Below are positions 24,989-32,878 of a stretch of DNA of 50,175 nt, piece by piece (position 1 is the first letter of the stretch; the number at the start of each line of letters is the position of its first letter). Below the pieces are notes generated by a model. The model saw nothing but the letters and a program-made list of their open reading frames with translations, was not told where the DNA came from and did not search any database. The position numbers and the translations under genes are program-made. Source of the DNA: Candidatus Helarchaeota archaeon (lineage in GTDB: Archaea; Asgardarchaeota; Lokiarchaeia; Helarchaeales; RDOG01); contig JALGVI010000051.1 in assembly GCA_029838215.1 (NCBI GenBank), positions 1-50,175 on the forward strand. Reading direction: 5' to 3'.

Positions 24989-25882
24989 ATGACTGAAGAT
25001 ACCGATAAAATTGAACTTGATGACTTCATTCTAAAGGATTTTCTAAGACCTTTGACGGTACAGTCCGTAGAAGACCTCTTGAAACACTGGGGATATCAAG
25101 TAAATAACAGTAAAAAATCGAAGCTAAACTTATTCAAGGATGCTATTGGTGCTTCCTTAACGAAGGAACAATTTCATGATCTTTGGCTATTACGGGAAAA
25201 GATTACCGTGATAAAAAACAGAAACTGGAAGGTTCTTAAGTTTGATCCCAAGAAATTCAAAGAACTTTCGAATGAAGATTTAAAATCTCAACTCCAAAAG
25301 GAAATTGCCAATCGAATTATCGAGAAAGATCGATTTAGCTTATTGATTCAGGTCCTAGATGAAGGGGAACTCTATGTCATCGTCGATCTTGAAGGGAATC
25401 CGCGCATTGTTGAAGAGTTTGATCACGATTTCAAGATCATCTATCCCATTCAACGCATTCGCCTCATACTTGAAAAGAACGGAATCGCCCGTTTAAATGG
25501 GGGATCGCCTCAATTACATTCTCAGTATATCGAAGTGTTAGAAAACGTATTGGAAACAACGTTTACTCCTCAACAAATCTTTTCCTATGTTTTGAGGGAT
25601 TTTGTATACAAGACTTCTCCCATTAAGAAAATTTCCCTGGTTTGTCCGCGCGAAATGGGTGGGTTCTCTGGAGTTGAACGAATTACGGTTGAAGGACCTG
25701 ATGTCGTGAGAGGAATGGATGACTTACGGAGTCGTCAAGAAATATTATTCAATTTTGATGGCCTTTCTAAATTGGGAGCATGGGTTAAAGTTCATAGTCA
25801 GTCCGCAAAACTTGACGTGAATGGAAATATTCAAGTATCTGACGTGAAAACCAAAAAGCACGTTCTTAAATTCTTTGAATGA
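24989..25882 (+). CDS. Unknown soluble protein, 297 residues
   Basis: No family is recognised. Residues 10-60 are helical with a SAP- or HeH-like look (LTVQSVEDLLKHWGYQVNNS then KLNLFKDAIGASLTKEQ). The middle contains strand-rich segments (RFSLLIQVLDEGELYVIVDL, FKIIYPIQRIRLILEKNG), and the end is again strand-rich (LGAWVKVHSQSAKLDVNG, IQVSDVKTKKHVLKFFE). There are no membrane segments and a single Cys. The ATG at 24989 follows TAGGAG by about 13 bases. It stands alone on the plus strand; the next gene is on the other strand. Confidence 0.65.
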   Translation: MTEDTDKIELDDFILKDFLRPLTVQSVEDLLKHWGYQVNNSKKSKLNLFKDAIGASLTKEQFHDLWLLREKITVIKNRNWKVLKFDPKKFKELSNEDLKSQLQKEIANRIIEKDRFSLLIQVLDEGELYVIVDLEGNPRIVEEFDHDFKIIYPIQRIRLILEKNGIARLNGGSPQLHSQYIEVLENVLETTFTPQQIFSYVLRDFVYKTSPIKKISLVCPREMGGFSGVERITVEGPDVVRGMDDLRSRQEILFNFDGLSKLGAWVKVHSQSAKLDVNGNIQVSDVKTKKHVLKFFE

Positions 25883-25897
25883 CGTGTATAAAAACAA

Positions 25898-26050
25898 TTA
25901 ATCATTTCCCGGTGATATCCCAGAGATAAAACTTGTAAACACCAAGACCGCACATTCCATGCAGTATATCTTGCCATCTATTATCTTATATTCTCCTTCT
26001 GCCACTTCTTTATTGCAGTTTACCACACAACATCTTTTTTTCTCGGTCAT
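25898..26050 (-). CDS. 50-residue zinc-binding protein
   Basis: A short gene encodes MTEKKRCCVVNCNKEVAEGE, then YKIIDGKIYCMECAVLVF and a short tail. Five to six cysteines are arranged as CC-x3-C and C-x2-C, with the spacing of a small treble-clef or LIM-like knuckle. AGGAG lies 9 bases upstream of the ATG, a good ribosome-binding site. It follows trpB2 on the same strand with 37 bases between them, so it is probably transcribed with trpB2. Function unknown; such mini zinc proteins are common in Asgard genomes. It is not an artefact of AT-rich sequence, because the Cys spacing and RBS are both specific. Confidence 0.7.
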   Translation of the reverse strand: MTEKKRCCVVNCNKEVAEGEYKIIDGKIYCMECAVLVFTSFISGISPGND

Positions 26051-26087
26051 TAGATACTTCTCCTAAAAAAAATGAAAAAAATCGGCT

Positions 26088-27395
26088 TTAGTCAAAGCCA
26101 AGTACTTGTTTATACCCTTCCAGATCAAAGAACCCGTGTCCGCTATGGTTGTATATGATGGTTTTTGCTTCTCCTGTTTCTTTACACTTCTTCGCTTCCA
26201 TGATAGCGGCATGTAAGGCGTGTGCTGTTTCAGGTGCTGCAACTAAACCTTCAACCTTGGCGAGAAGTTGAGCGGAAGCAAATATTTCTTCCTGCGGATA
26301 TGCTTGGGATTCGATTACCTTCTCATGAGCCAATAAAGAAACCAAGGGTGCTGCACCATGATAACGAAGACCACCTGCATGAATGGGTGGTGGAACGAAA
26401 TCATGTCCTAGCGTGTACATCTTTGCAAGTGGTGCATATCCTGCAGTATCTCCTAAATCGTATCTGTATTCGCCCTTGTTTATTGAAGGACAAGCCGTTG
26501 GTTCTACTGCTATTATGCGAAGGTCTTCAAATCCATCTTCTTTCCGTAGCTTCTTTCCAATGGATGGGAACGAAAATCCTGCAAAATTTGAGCCTCCACC
26601 CACGCAACCAATCATTATATCGGGCTTGATTTCATATTTCTTCATCTGTAAGAGCACTTCCTGCCCAACGACCGTCTGATGCAAAACCACGTGGTTCAAA
26701 ACGCTTCCAAGCGTGTATTTAGTCCCATCATTTTTTATTGCATGTTCAACTGCTTCGGAAATGGCTATGCCCAAAGAACCAGGATGGTTGGGATCTTTTT
26801 CAAGGAGCTTCTTTCCAAAATCCGTTTTATTCGAAGGACTGGCATCCACGTTTGCGCCATACACCTGCATGAGATATTTACGATACGGTTTTTGTTGGTA
26901 AGAGATCCTCACCATGTATACTTGAAGCGTTATTCCCATTAATGCACACGAATAACTAAGAGCTGATCCCCATTGTCCTGCTCCAGTTTCCGTCACGAGT
27001 TCCGTGCATCCTTCTTGTCTTGCATAATATGCCTGAGCAATTGCGGTGTTTGGCTTGTGACTTCCTGGCGGGGAAAGATCCTCGCGTTTCAAATAAATTT
27101 TTGCAGGAGTTTTTAATACTTCTTCAAGTCGTTTAGCCCGATACATGGGCGAAGGACGTCCCAGCCGATAGTACGCCGTTCTAATTTCCTCGGGTATGTC
27201 GATGTACCTCTGATTACTGAGTTCCTGCTTCACGCACTCAATGGGGAACAAAGCCATCAATTTTTGCGGCGACATCGGCTCATTGTTTGACGGATCCAGA
27301 TATATCGGAAATTCCACTGGGGAATCTACCAAAAGATTATACCATTGCTTTGGCAATTCTTCCGGTTCCAATGTCAGTTTGATTGTTTCTTTCAT
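26088..27395 (-). CDS. trpB2: Tryptophan synthase beta chain, TrpB2 type
   Basis: This 435-residue PLP enzyme has the PLP lysine K114 in SPPGSHKPN and the KREDLSPPG segment before it. It also has TETGAGQWGSAL, the phosphate-binding VGGGSNFAGF, and AGGLRYHGAAPLVS, which marks the TrpB2 subgroup together with the extended N-terminus (LVDSPVEFPIYLDP). TrpB2 condenses indole or an indole precursor with serine to make tryptophan and need not pair with TrpA; no trpA is nearby. GGAGGT lies 10 bases before the ATG. The upstream 320 bases form a structured leader with a Trp-rich mini-ORF, which points to tryptophan-dependent regulation. Confidence 0.95.
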   Translation of the reverse strand: MKETIKLTLEPEELPKQWYNLLVDSPVEFPIYLDPSNNEPMSPQKLMALFPIECVKQELSNQRYIDIPEEIRTAYYRLGRPSPMYRAKRLEEVLKTPAKIYLKREDLSPPGSHKPNTAIAQAYYARQEGCTELVTETGAGQWGSALSYSCALMGITLQVYMVRISYQQKPYRKYLMQVYGANVDASPSNKTDFGKKLLEKDPNHPGSLGIAISEAVEHAIKNDGTKYTLGSVLNHVVLHQTVVGQEVLLQMKKYEIKPDIMIGCVGGGSNFAGFSFPSIGKKLRKEDGFEDLRIIAVEPTACPSINKGEYRYDLGDTAGYAPLAKMYTLGHDFVPPPIHAGGLRYHGAAPLVSLLAHEKVIESQAYPQEEIFASAQLLAKVEGLVAAPETAHALHAAIMEAKKCKETGEAKTIIYNHSGHGFFDLEGYKQVLGFD

Positions 27396-27453
27396 GTTTC
27401 TTCATACCTCCAATAGTCTTTTTAAAAACTTAAAGGAATTTTAAGATTTTCCA

Positions 27454-27718
27454 TTAGAGTTGTCCCGTGCAAGTCGTTAGCAAATCACTGCCAACGCCAG
27501 CACCACTGCCAGCGCCAAAAAAGAGAGTCCTCTAAAGTGGTAGCTAACGAGGAAAAAAAGCCGACTCGGATCTTCTTTACATTAGACATGTTTTGCCGTG
27601 AGACACCGCCTACATTGCCTCGGTGTCCTATTCCAAAGAAAGTTAATCCCAGTCCAAGAGGGACAGCCTCATGTTCAAGTTCATTTTGGTTTACGATAAA
27701 AAGGATGAAACCTTTTTA
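27454..27718 (-). promoter_or_regulatory. Structured leader of trpB2, candidate tryptophan attenuator
   Basis: Read on the trpB2 strand, this segment contains many inverted repeats. The first is a TAAAAAGG/CCTTTTTA hairpin (27697-27718, 6-base loop). GACACCG/CGGTGTC follows (27602-27627). The largest is TCGTTAGC/GCTAACGA with inner CACT/AGTG (27474-27550), enclosing the Trp codons. Two further pairings exclude parts of that stem: TCCTC (27549-27553) with GAGGA (27528-27532), and TTAGAG (27530-27535) with CTCTAA (27454-27459). Competing stems around a run of regulatory codons are the hallmark of attenuation. The pairings were read by eye; no energy was computed. Confidence 0.6.
27485..27589 (-). 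CDS. Putative Trp-rich leader peptide (trpL-like)
   Basis: A 34-codon ORF opens at ATG 27589 and ends at TGA 27487-27485. The peptide is MSNVKKIRVGFFSSLATTLE followed by DSLFWRWQWCWRWQ. Five TGG codons occupy positions 25, 27, 29, 31 and 33, directly before the stop. The stop lies about 90 bases upstream of trpB2 on the same strand. No good Shine-Dalgarno sequence is visible (GGTG about 17 bases upstream). The frame is open further upstream to 27718 without another start. The TGG codons sit in a period-6 TGGNNN repeat, so the alternative is a G/C-rich structural repeat that happens to give Trp in this frame; another frame gives Gly/Ala/Ser. Confidence 0.5.
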   Translation of the reverse strand: MSNVKKIRVGFFSSLATTLEDSLFWRWQWCWRWQ

Positions 27719-27773
27719 GTATAAAAATCTTTTTTTATTTCAATATTTAAAATCAAACAAGTTTTAAGAATAG

Positions 27774-27783
27774 GTATAAATAT
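27774..27783 (+). promoter_or_regulatory. Candidate TATA box for the roadblock gene
   Basis: GTATAAATAT lies about 64 bases before the ATG at 27847, implying a 5' UTR of about 35-40 bases. GAAGGAAA sits just upstream of the start as a weak Shine-Dalgarno. The region is shared with the trpB2 leader promoter on the other strand. Confidence 0.45.
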
Positions 27784-27846
27784 CACGTTATGAGAAACTT
27801 GTTTTGTAATTAGTTTCTTGAAAAATCCCGATGAAGGAAATGCAAT

Positions 27847-28227
27847 ATGTCTGAAGATCATGGATCCGGATTAAGCCGACTTTTGGACGATTTTGAAAGA
27901 GATTCCGGCATTAGAGCATCTGCAATAGTAAGTAGGGATGGATTGGTCATGGCTTCAAAACTTCCCGCTGGAATTGATGAAGATACCGTTGCTGCAAATG
28001 CCGCAAGAATACTATTTCTCGGTGAAGCCACGGGAAAAGAACTTTCAAGGGGAAACCTGACCCAAGTTTTACTTGCATACGATGATGGGAGCATTGCACT
28101 TTCCGGGGCTGGTCCATATGCCGCCGTGATGGCTCTGGTTGACAAGGAATCGAAACTGGAATCTGGTGCAGTCCTATTCGCCATTAAAACATTGGCAAAT
28201 AAAGTACAATCCTTGCTAGAAGGGTAA
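27847..28227 (+). CDS. Roadblock/LC7-domain protein
   Basis: This 126-residue single-domain protein has the typical roadblock pattern. An N-terminal helix (LSRLLDDFERDSGI) leads to strands ASAIVSRDGLVMASKLP, then DTVAANAARILFLGEAT, LTQVLLAYDDGSIALSGAG, and PYAAVMALVDKES, with a final helix (GAVLFAIKTLANKVQSLLE). Roadblock proteins pair with small Ras-like GTPases as regulators (MglB for MglA, Ragulator for Rag), and Asgard archaea encode many. A Ras-like GTPase is encoded 8.7 kb away at 36537-37061, though they are not linked as an operon. Single-gene unit. Confidence 0.9.
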   Translation: MSEDHGSGLSRLLDDFERDSGIRASAIVSRDGLVMASKLPAGIDEDTVAANAARILFLGEATGKELSRGNLTQVLLAYDDGSIALSGAGPYAAVMALVDKESKLESGAVLFAIKTLANKVQSLLEG

Positions 28228-28274
28228 ATTTTCTCAATCTCTCTCATTTTTCTTTCTAATTATTAAAAAAAAAT

Positions 28275-28763
28275 TCACTCATCCTTGTACCATTTTTCTA
28301 GAAACGTCATTGCTCGGGATGTTGAAGTCTTTGGATTCAAAGCCAATACGTTATTAATGAAATCAGGATATTTGTCCCGATCCAAGTGATGCCCCTTCTT
28401 CATTTGGTTCAAGCACTTCCCCCACTCCTTGAAAATGGAGAATTTCATGGTATGCCACTTCTCTCTCTTCAGGAATTCGTAAAGGCGCAAGCAATTTCCT
28501 AATCCTTTTACCTCCAAGCGAATTCTCCCCAAGCCTTTAGCCTCAAACTCGACACTCCGAATTTGATGGTAAATCGGGTATACTTTTATTCCTGCGTCAA
28601 GAAACATACGGCGAATTTCTTCAAATATATCTAAATCAGCAAAAAATGAATTCAAGACGAAACTCGGACGCGGATAATAATTGTTCTTGCCACCATGTTT
28701 CTGTAATGAAATCGCAAAAGAACCCCGACCTTCAATGAAGCCAATCAACCATTTTTTATCCAT
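28275..28763 (-). CDS. LAGLIDADG-fold protein with altered catalytic motif
   Basis: About 162 residues from ATG 28763 (a GTG at 28787 would add eight). The N-terminus MDKKWLIGFIEGRGSFAISL is a LAGLIDADG signature in which the usual final acidic residue (GDG) is replaced by Arg (GRG). The following fold features are present: RPSFVLNSFFADLDIFEEIR, a strand pair around YPIYHQIRSVEFEAKGL and a helix LRLYEFLKREKWHTMK. It is a free-standing single-motif protein, not inside an intron or intein as far as I can see. Without the catalytic Asp it may bind DNA without cutting, like domesticated members. Convergent with the roadblock gene. Confidence 0.8.
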   Translation of the reverse strand: MDKKWLIGFIEGRGSFAISLQKHGGKNNYYPRPSFVLNSFFADLDIFEEIRRMFLDAGIKVYPIYHQIRSVEFEAKGLGRIRLEVKGLGNCLRLYEFLKREKWHTMKFSIFKEWGKCLNQMKKGHHLDRDKYPDFINNVLALNPKTSTSRAMTFLEKWYKDE

Positions 28764-28787
28764 TTTGATTACCGAATTTATAGCCAC

Positions 28788-29104
28788 TAATTACATATTC
28801 TAGTATGATATTAAATTTCTTTTGGTCATTCCTTACGTAAATTCGCCAAACACGCTCAAAATCACGAGCCACGTTTTTAACCTCGAATTTCTCGATTTCG
28901 ATTTGTCAATGACTTATGACACAATAGAAATATATTGATCTGCAAATAATAACTAGTTAGAATTAAATTCAAGGCATTTTTTTCGGGGAGATGTGTCAAC
29001 CAAAAAAGACACAATAAAAAGTCCTCGAAAAAATTTTGCACGATGAATTTCTGAAGAAATATTTGACTCTAAACTCTAATAATTTAATGATTTGTAAGTA
29101 ATAG
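28788..29104. other. Intergenic region upstream of the 717-residue protein, with two related inverted repeats
   Basis: No gene is seen in 317 bases. TTGTCA-atgactta-TGACAcAA lies at 28903-28924 and TGTGTC-aaccaaaaaa-GACACA at 28992-29013. Both share the half-site TGTSTCA/TGACACA, as two operators for one regulator might. A cluster of TCGA-containing words (28883-28902) precedes the first. Confidence 0.4.
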
Positions 29105-31258
29105 GTGAAAAAATTGTCGACGCAAAGAAAAGCGCAATGGCTGAGACTTCCTTGCATTCGTTGTGGAACGGAAATACCCGAATTGATAGAGGGTGTTACT
29201 CTCAAGTGCTTACAATGTGGAGCGGATAATACATATACTGAGAGCAAGAAATATCTTGAGAAGTTAGCTAAAGACTACTTTGGTTCAATTCCTTCTATTG
29301 ATTTTATTGAGGATGCGAAGAAGAGATCTCAAACAATCACGGATCGTCTTAACAAGCTTCGCCAGAGGTTTAATGATCTTGAAGAAAGTTATCAGGAGAT
29401 GCAGAAGCACGCGATTGTCGCGACTCCATTGGAAAAATATGGAGTATCGGGGCGTAAAATTTTTGGTACGGTGAATCAGTATAATTCAATTGCTACATTG
29501 ATAAAGAATTACATTTTTCCGTTGGCATTAACGCAAGAAGAGTCGGCTCCCGCCCGTGAGCTTTATTATACGTCTGCATTTCGAGCTTCACTAAATTTGG
29601 GTACCTATAATACAATTGAGGCCCGTCGTGCCGATAATAATACGGAGGCGACAAAGCGATACGATAATGCATCACGCAATTTCAATAAAGCAATGGATGC
29701 GGCACAACAAGCCATTGATATTGGTTTTCAGGATTTTCGCACGAAGCGTGCTATAGCAGAGGCATCTTCTAGTTATGCCACGGGACTCGCTTCCATCACG
29801 CGAGGAAACCCTGATTATGGAACTCGCAAGTTCAAGCAGGTTCGGAGCATTTTAGAAGACGTTCTTTCGCGTGAACCGCGCGCCAAGATCGACCACGTTC
29901 GTGTCGGAATGATTGTATCCTTACAACCTTCCGTGAAGATGATTCTCAAGCAATTGAAAGAAGGGAAAAAGGTTAGAGAAGCCAGTAAGGTTCGTCTTTA
30001 TCCTTTGGATAAGAGCAAGGAAATCATTGACACGGTTCGTGAAACGAAAGAGTGGATTGAGAAACAAAAAGACCGGTTTGACGGCATTCTTAAGTTCTAT
30101 TATGATTTAAATTACGGTGAGAAGCTAGATTATACTTCGAGATACATCGAGCGATTTCAAGAATTCTTTGAAAATGCAAAGACGGTTTTTGATGAGACCA
30201 CGCGAGATATTATCAACAATCTTTCGGATGAATATAACTTCAAGGTAGGACAGCTCTTTCGACGACTGGAAGCGGCAGCCCGAGCGGCTGTTTTACCCGG
30301 CGAGTCCACACGAGAACAATTTGAAGAAGGTCGCAAGGAACTGGAAGCCATTGACGAGTTATATAAATCAGTCATGGCAACGCTCATTGATGCAACTTAT
30401 ACAATCAAGAAGACCGATTTCGCAGGAACTGCAGATCTTGCCATCAAACAGGCTCACGTGAAGTTCGATGATCTTACACGAATGGCGATTACTCAGTTGA
30501 TTCTCGATTATGATGAATCATCTCAACGCGTATTCGAACGCCTGATTCCAATTGCAGATAGCTCCAAGCTTCCTGGTGATGAAACTGTTGAGTATTTCCG
30601 GGATGCTCGAGCAGAAATTGACGGATTGGGATTCACGATATCCTCGCTTGTTGATGTTTCTTATGCTGTAAAACGAAAGGAATTTGAAGAAAGAATTCGT
30701 TCCGTTCAAATTAAACAACGGTCAAATTTCGACCGGATCGTGCGACGTGCGATACAAAGCATGGTTGGCGACTATTACATAACGAGACGGAAGATTACTG
30801 TATCGGCAGTACCAATTGCAAATTCCGCAGGGGCACTGGGTGAAAAAGCCATTGAAGAGATGGCAGAGGCGAAGAAAGACATCGACACCGCAGATGAGCA
30901 ATTAGAAAACGGCATCAATGCCTTGATTGCATCGAGTTATGCTGTCAAGCGTAATGAATTTCATGATGTCATCGTGAATAGTCAATACAATAGCGATCGT
31001 GATTTCACGGACAGCGTGCGAACTGCCATTAAATCACTGTTGAGCTTTACGGCAATGCCTCGATGGAAGATGATCCGACAGCGAAAATCCCTCATCGAGC
31101 AAGGAGAACGTTCCATGGCTCGTGGACGATATGCATTGGCGGCTCGTGCATTTGCTGATGCTGCCAAGTTATCCTCCGAGTTAGGTGAACTAGACAAGGC
31201 AAAAGAACTCGAAGAACGTGCTCGTGGAATGGATCGACTATCCAGCATGATCGGATAA
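29105..31258 (+). CDS. Zinc ribbon plus tandem helical repeats, novel protein
   Basis: This 717-residue protein starts with GTG (the ATG-less frame is otherwise long and open). Residues 14-42 are a zinc ribbon with C17, C20, C35 and C38 (PCIRCGTE, KCLQCGAD). A coiled coil (70-103) follows, then an all-helical body. From about residue 330 the sequence contains a repeat of roughly 88-92 residues, marked by YYDLNYGEKLDY (332), DATYTIKKTDF (429), DVSYAVKRKEF (517) and ASSYAVKRNEF (609). Between these come LPGE, LPGDE and ALGE landmarks at 397, 489 and 577. The last 60 residues form a TPR-like helix pair (RSMARGRYALAARAFADAAK). No membrane segment. I know no family; a scaffold role is a guess. Confidence 0.75.
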   Translation: MKKLSTQRKAQWLRLPCIRCGTEIPELIEGVTLKCLQCGADNTYTESKKYLEKLAKDYFGSIPSIDFIEDAKKRSQTITDRLNKLRQRFNDLEESYQEMQKHAIVATPLEKYGVSGRKIFGTVNQYNSIATLIKNYIFPLALTQEESAPARELYYTSAFRASLNLGTYNTIEARRADNNTEATKRYDNASRNFNKAMDAAQQAIDIGFQDFRTKRAIAEASSSYATGLASITRGNPDYGTRKFKQVRSILEDVLSREPRAKIDHVRVGMIVSLQPSVKMILKQLKEGKKVREASKVRLYPLDKSKEIIDTVRETKEWIEKQKDRFDGILKFYYDLNYGEKLDYTSRYIERFQEFFENAKTVFDETTRDIINNLSDEYNFKVGQLFRRLEAAARAAVLPGESTREQFEEGRKELEAIDELYKSVMATLIDATYTIKKTDFAGTADLAIKQAHVKFDDLTRMAITQLILDYDESSQRVFERLIPIADSSKLPGDETVEYFRDARAEIDGLGFTISSLVDVSYAVKRKEFEERIRSVQIKQRSNFDRIVRRAIQSMVGDYYITRRKITVSAVPIANSAGALGEKAIEEMAEAKKDIDTADEQLENGINALIASSYAVKRNEFHDVIVNSQYNSDRDFTDSVRTAIKSLLSFTAMPRWKMIRQRKSLIEQGERSMARGRYALAARAFADAAKLSSELGELDKAKELEERARGMDRLSSMIG

Positions 31259-31325
31259 AATTATATTCCCAATTTCTTTTTTTTAATTCAATTCATTTTC
31301 AAGATATTTAGGATGTTATATCGCA

Positions 31326-32729
31326 TTGCTATCCATTTTCAATGATTTAACTCGTAAAAAAGAAGTGTTTCAGTCAATTGAACCCAAAAAGGTAAAGATG
31401 TACGTGTGTGGACCAACGGTATATGATGAATGTCATATTGGGCACGCACGATCTTTTGTCATGTTCGATATAGTGCGCAGGTATTTGGAATACTTGGGAT
31501 ATGAGACTACTTACGTGATGAATTTCACGGATGTTGATGATAAGATGATCAAGCGCGCACGGGAAGAGGGCTTGACCATTTTCGATCTAGCAGAACGCTA
31601 TATTAAGCACTTCCATGAAGACATGAGTGCTCTGAACGTAAAACCTGCAACGTTCCATCCGCGTGCAACAGAATGCATTCCTGAAATGATTAAATTCATC
31701 GAAATTCTCTTGGAAAAAGGACACGCATACCGATCAAACGGAAACATATATTTTGATGTGCGAAGCATCCAAAATTACGGAGCTCTGTCGGGGAATCCCC
31801 TTCCTGAAACCAAAACTATTTGCACGAAACACCCGGGCGAAAAGAGATCTGTTGAAGATTTTGCTCTTTGGAAACAAAAAAAAGAAAGTGAACCTGCTTG
31901 GCAATCACCGTGGGGTGAAGGTCGTCCCGGATGGCACCTTGAATGCAGCACGATGTGCTTGAAGTATCTTGCAGAAACCATAGACATTCATGGTGGTGGA
32001 CGAGACTTGATTTTTCCACATCATGAAAATGAAATTGCGCAAAGCGAAGCTGCTAACGGGAAGAAATTCGTAAATTTCTGGCTTCACAACGGATTTGTCA
32101 ACATAAATAAGGAAAAAATGTCCAAATCACTCGGCAATTTCCTAACAATTAAACAAGTTCTTGAGAAATACCATCCCATGGTCATCAGACTATTTCTCCT
32201 GTCTGCGCATTACCGACGTCCTTTGAATTATGAACCAGAAAATATCATTCCCTTTAAAATGACACATAGCCGGTTCACCAATGCACTCCAACTTAGTGCA
32301 CAAATAAAAGAAGGTGAACAAGTCGTCAGAACGGAAGATCCGGAATTTGAAAACGTAATAAAAGAATGTGAAAACGAATTCCTTGAAGCCATGAATGACG
32401 ATTTTAACACACCTCTTGCACTCGTTGCAGTTCAACGATTGGCAAAAGAAATAAATCAATATAGTACGGCTAAAGAAATTCCCCCAATTCCGCTATTTCG
32501 TAAAGCGCACGAGCTACTCACGACCTTTGGGGAAATTTTAGGCATAAATGAAAAAATAGCAGAAGATGATGTTTTAATGGAACCGATTTTAGAGATCCTA
32601 TTAGATGTTAGAAACGAATTACGCAAAACAAAAAATTATAAACTTGCCGATGAAATTCGTGATCGCTTAAAAGCTATCGGAATAAAGATTGATGACTTTG
32701 CAGGGCAAACAAAATGGACTAAGGACTAA
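31326..32729 (+). CDS. cysS: Cysteinyl-tRNA synthetase
   Basis: This 467-residue class I synthetase has the HIGH motif in DECHIGHARS near residue 34, the zinc Cys in MYVCGPTVYD, further ligands in HLECSTMCLKYL and GGRDLIFPHHENEIAQSEA, and KMSKS in KEKMSKSLGNF. A DALR-type anticodon region follows. It charges tRNA-Cys. The only in-frame start before the conserved LSIFNDLTRKKE segment is TTG 31326; AGATATTTA about 25 bases upstream would give a leaderless message. No tRNA gene is nearby. The length is normal for the family. Confidence 0.97.
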   Translation: MLSIFNDLTRKKEVFQSIEPKKVKMYVCGPTVYDECHIGHARSFVMFDIVRRYLEYLGYETTYVMNFTDVDDKMIKRAREEGLTIFDLAERYIKHFHEDMSALNVKPATFHPRATECIPEMIKFIEILLEKGHAYRSNGNIYFDVRSIQNYGALSGNPLPETKTICTKHPGEKRSVEDFALWKQKKESEPAWQSPWGEGRPGWHLECSTMCLKYLAETIDIHGGGRDLIFPHHENEIAQSEAANGKKFVNFWLHNGFVNINKEKMSKSLGNFLTIKQVLEKYHPMVIRLFLLSAHYRRPLNYEPENIIPFKMTHSRFTNALQLSAQIKEGEQVVRTEDPEFENVIKECENEFLEAMNDDFNTPLALVAVQRLAKEINQYSTAKEIPPIPLFRKAHELLTTFGEILGINEKIAEDDVLMEPILEILLDVRNELRKTKNYKLADEIRDRLKAIGIKIDDFAGQTKWTKD

Positions 32730-32878
32730 TTCTATCCATTTATTTTGAGCGAAATCGTGTTCATTTGCCTTCAAATGATGCTCGAAATTAACTGAACCAA
32801 AGATTTTTTAACTTAAATTCGTTTAAGATCATCACGAATCTCACAAGCATGAATACTTAGTAAAAGAATGCGATTCCC

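Noticed and set aside
27470..27540. Gly/Ala/Ser-rich and Ala/Leu/Val-rich readings of the TGGNNN repeat in the other two minus-strand frames
   Set aside because: Neither has a start codon in a sensible place. They follow from the repeat. They do show that the Trp run could be incidental, and I noted that in the finding.
27537..27719. 60-residue plus-strand ORF in the trpB2 leader
   Set aside because: It is antisense to the leader hairpins, has no ribosome-binding site and its length is explained by the stop-poor G/C-rich repeats there.
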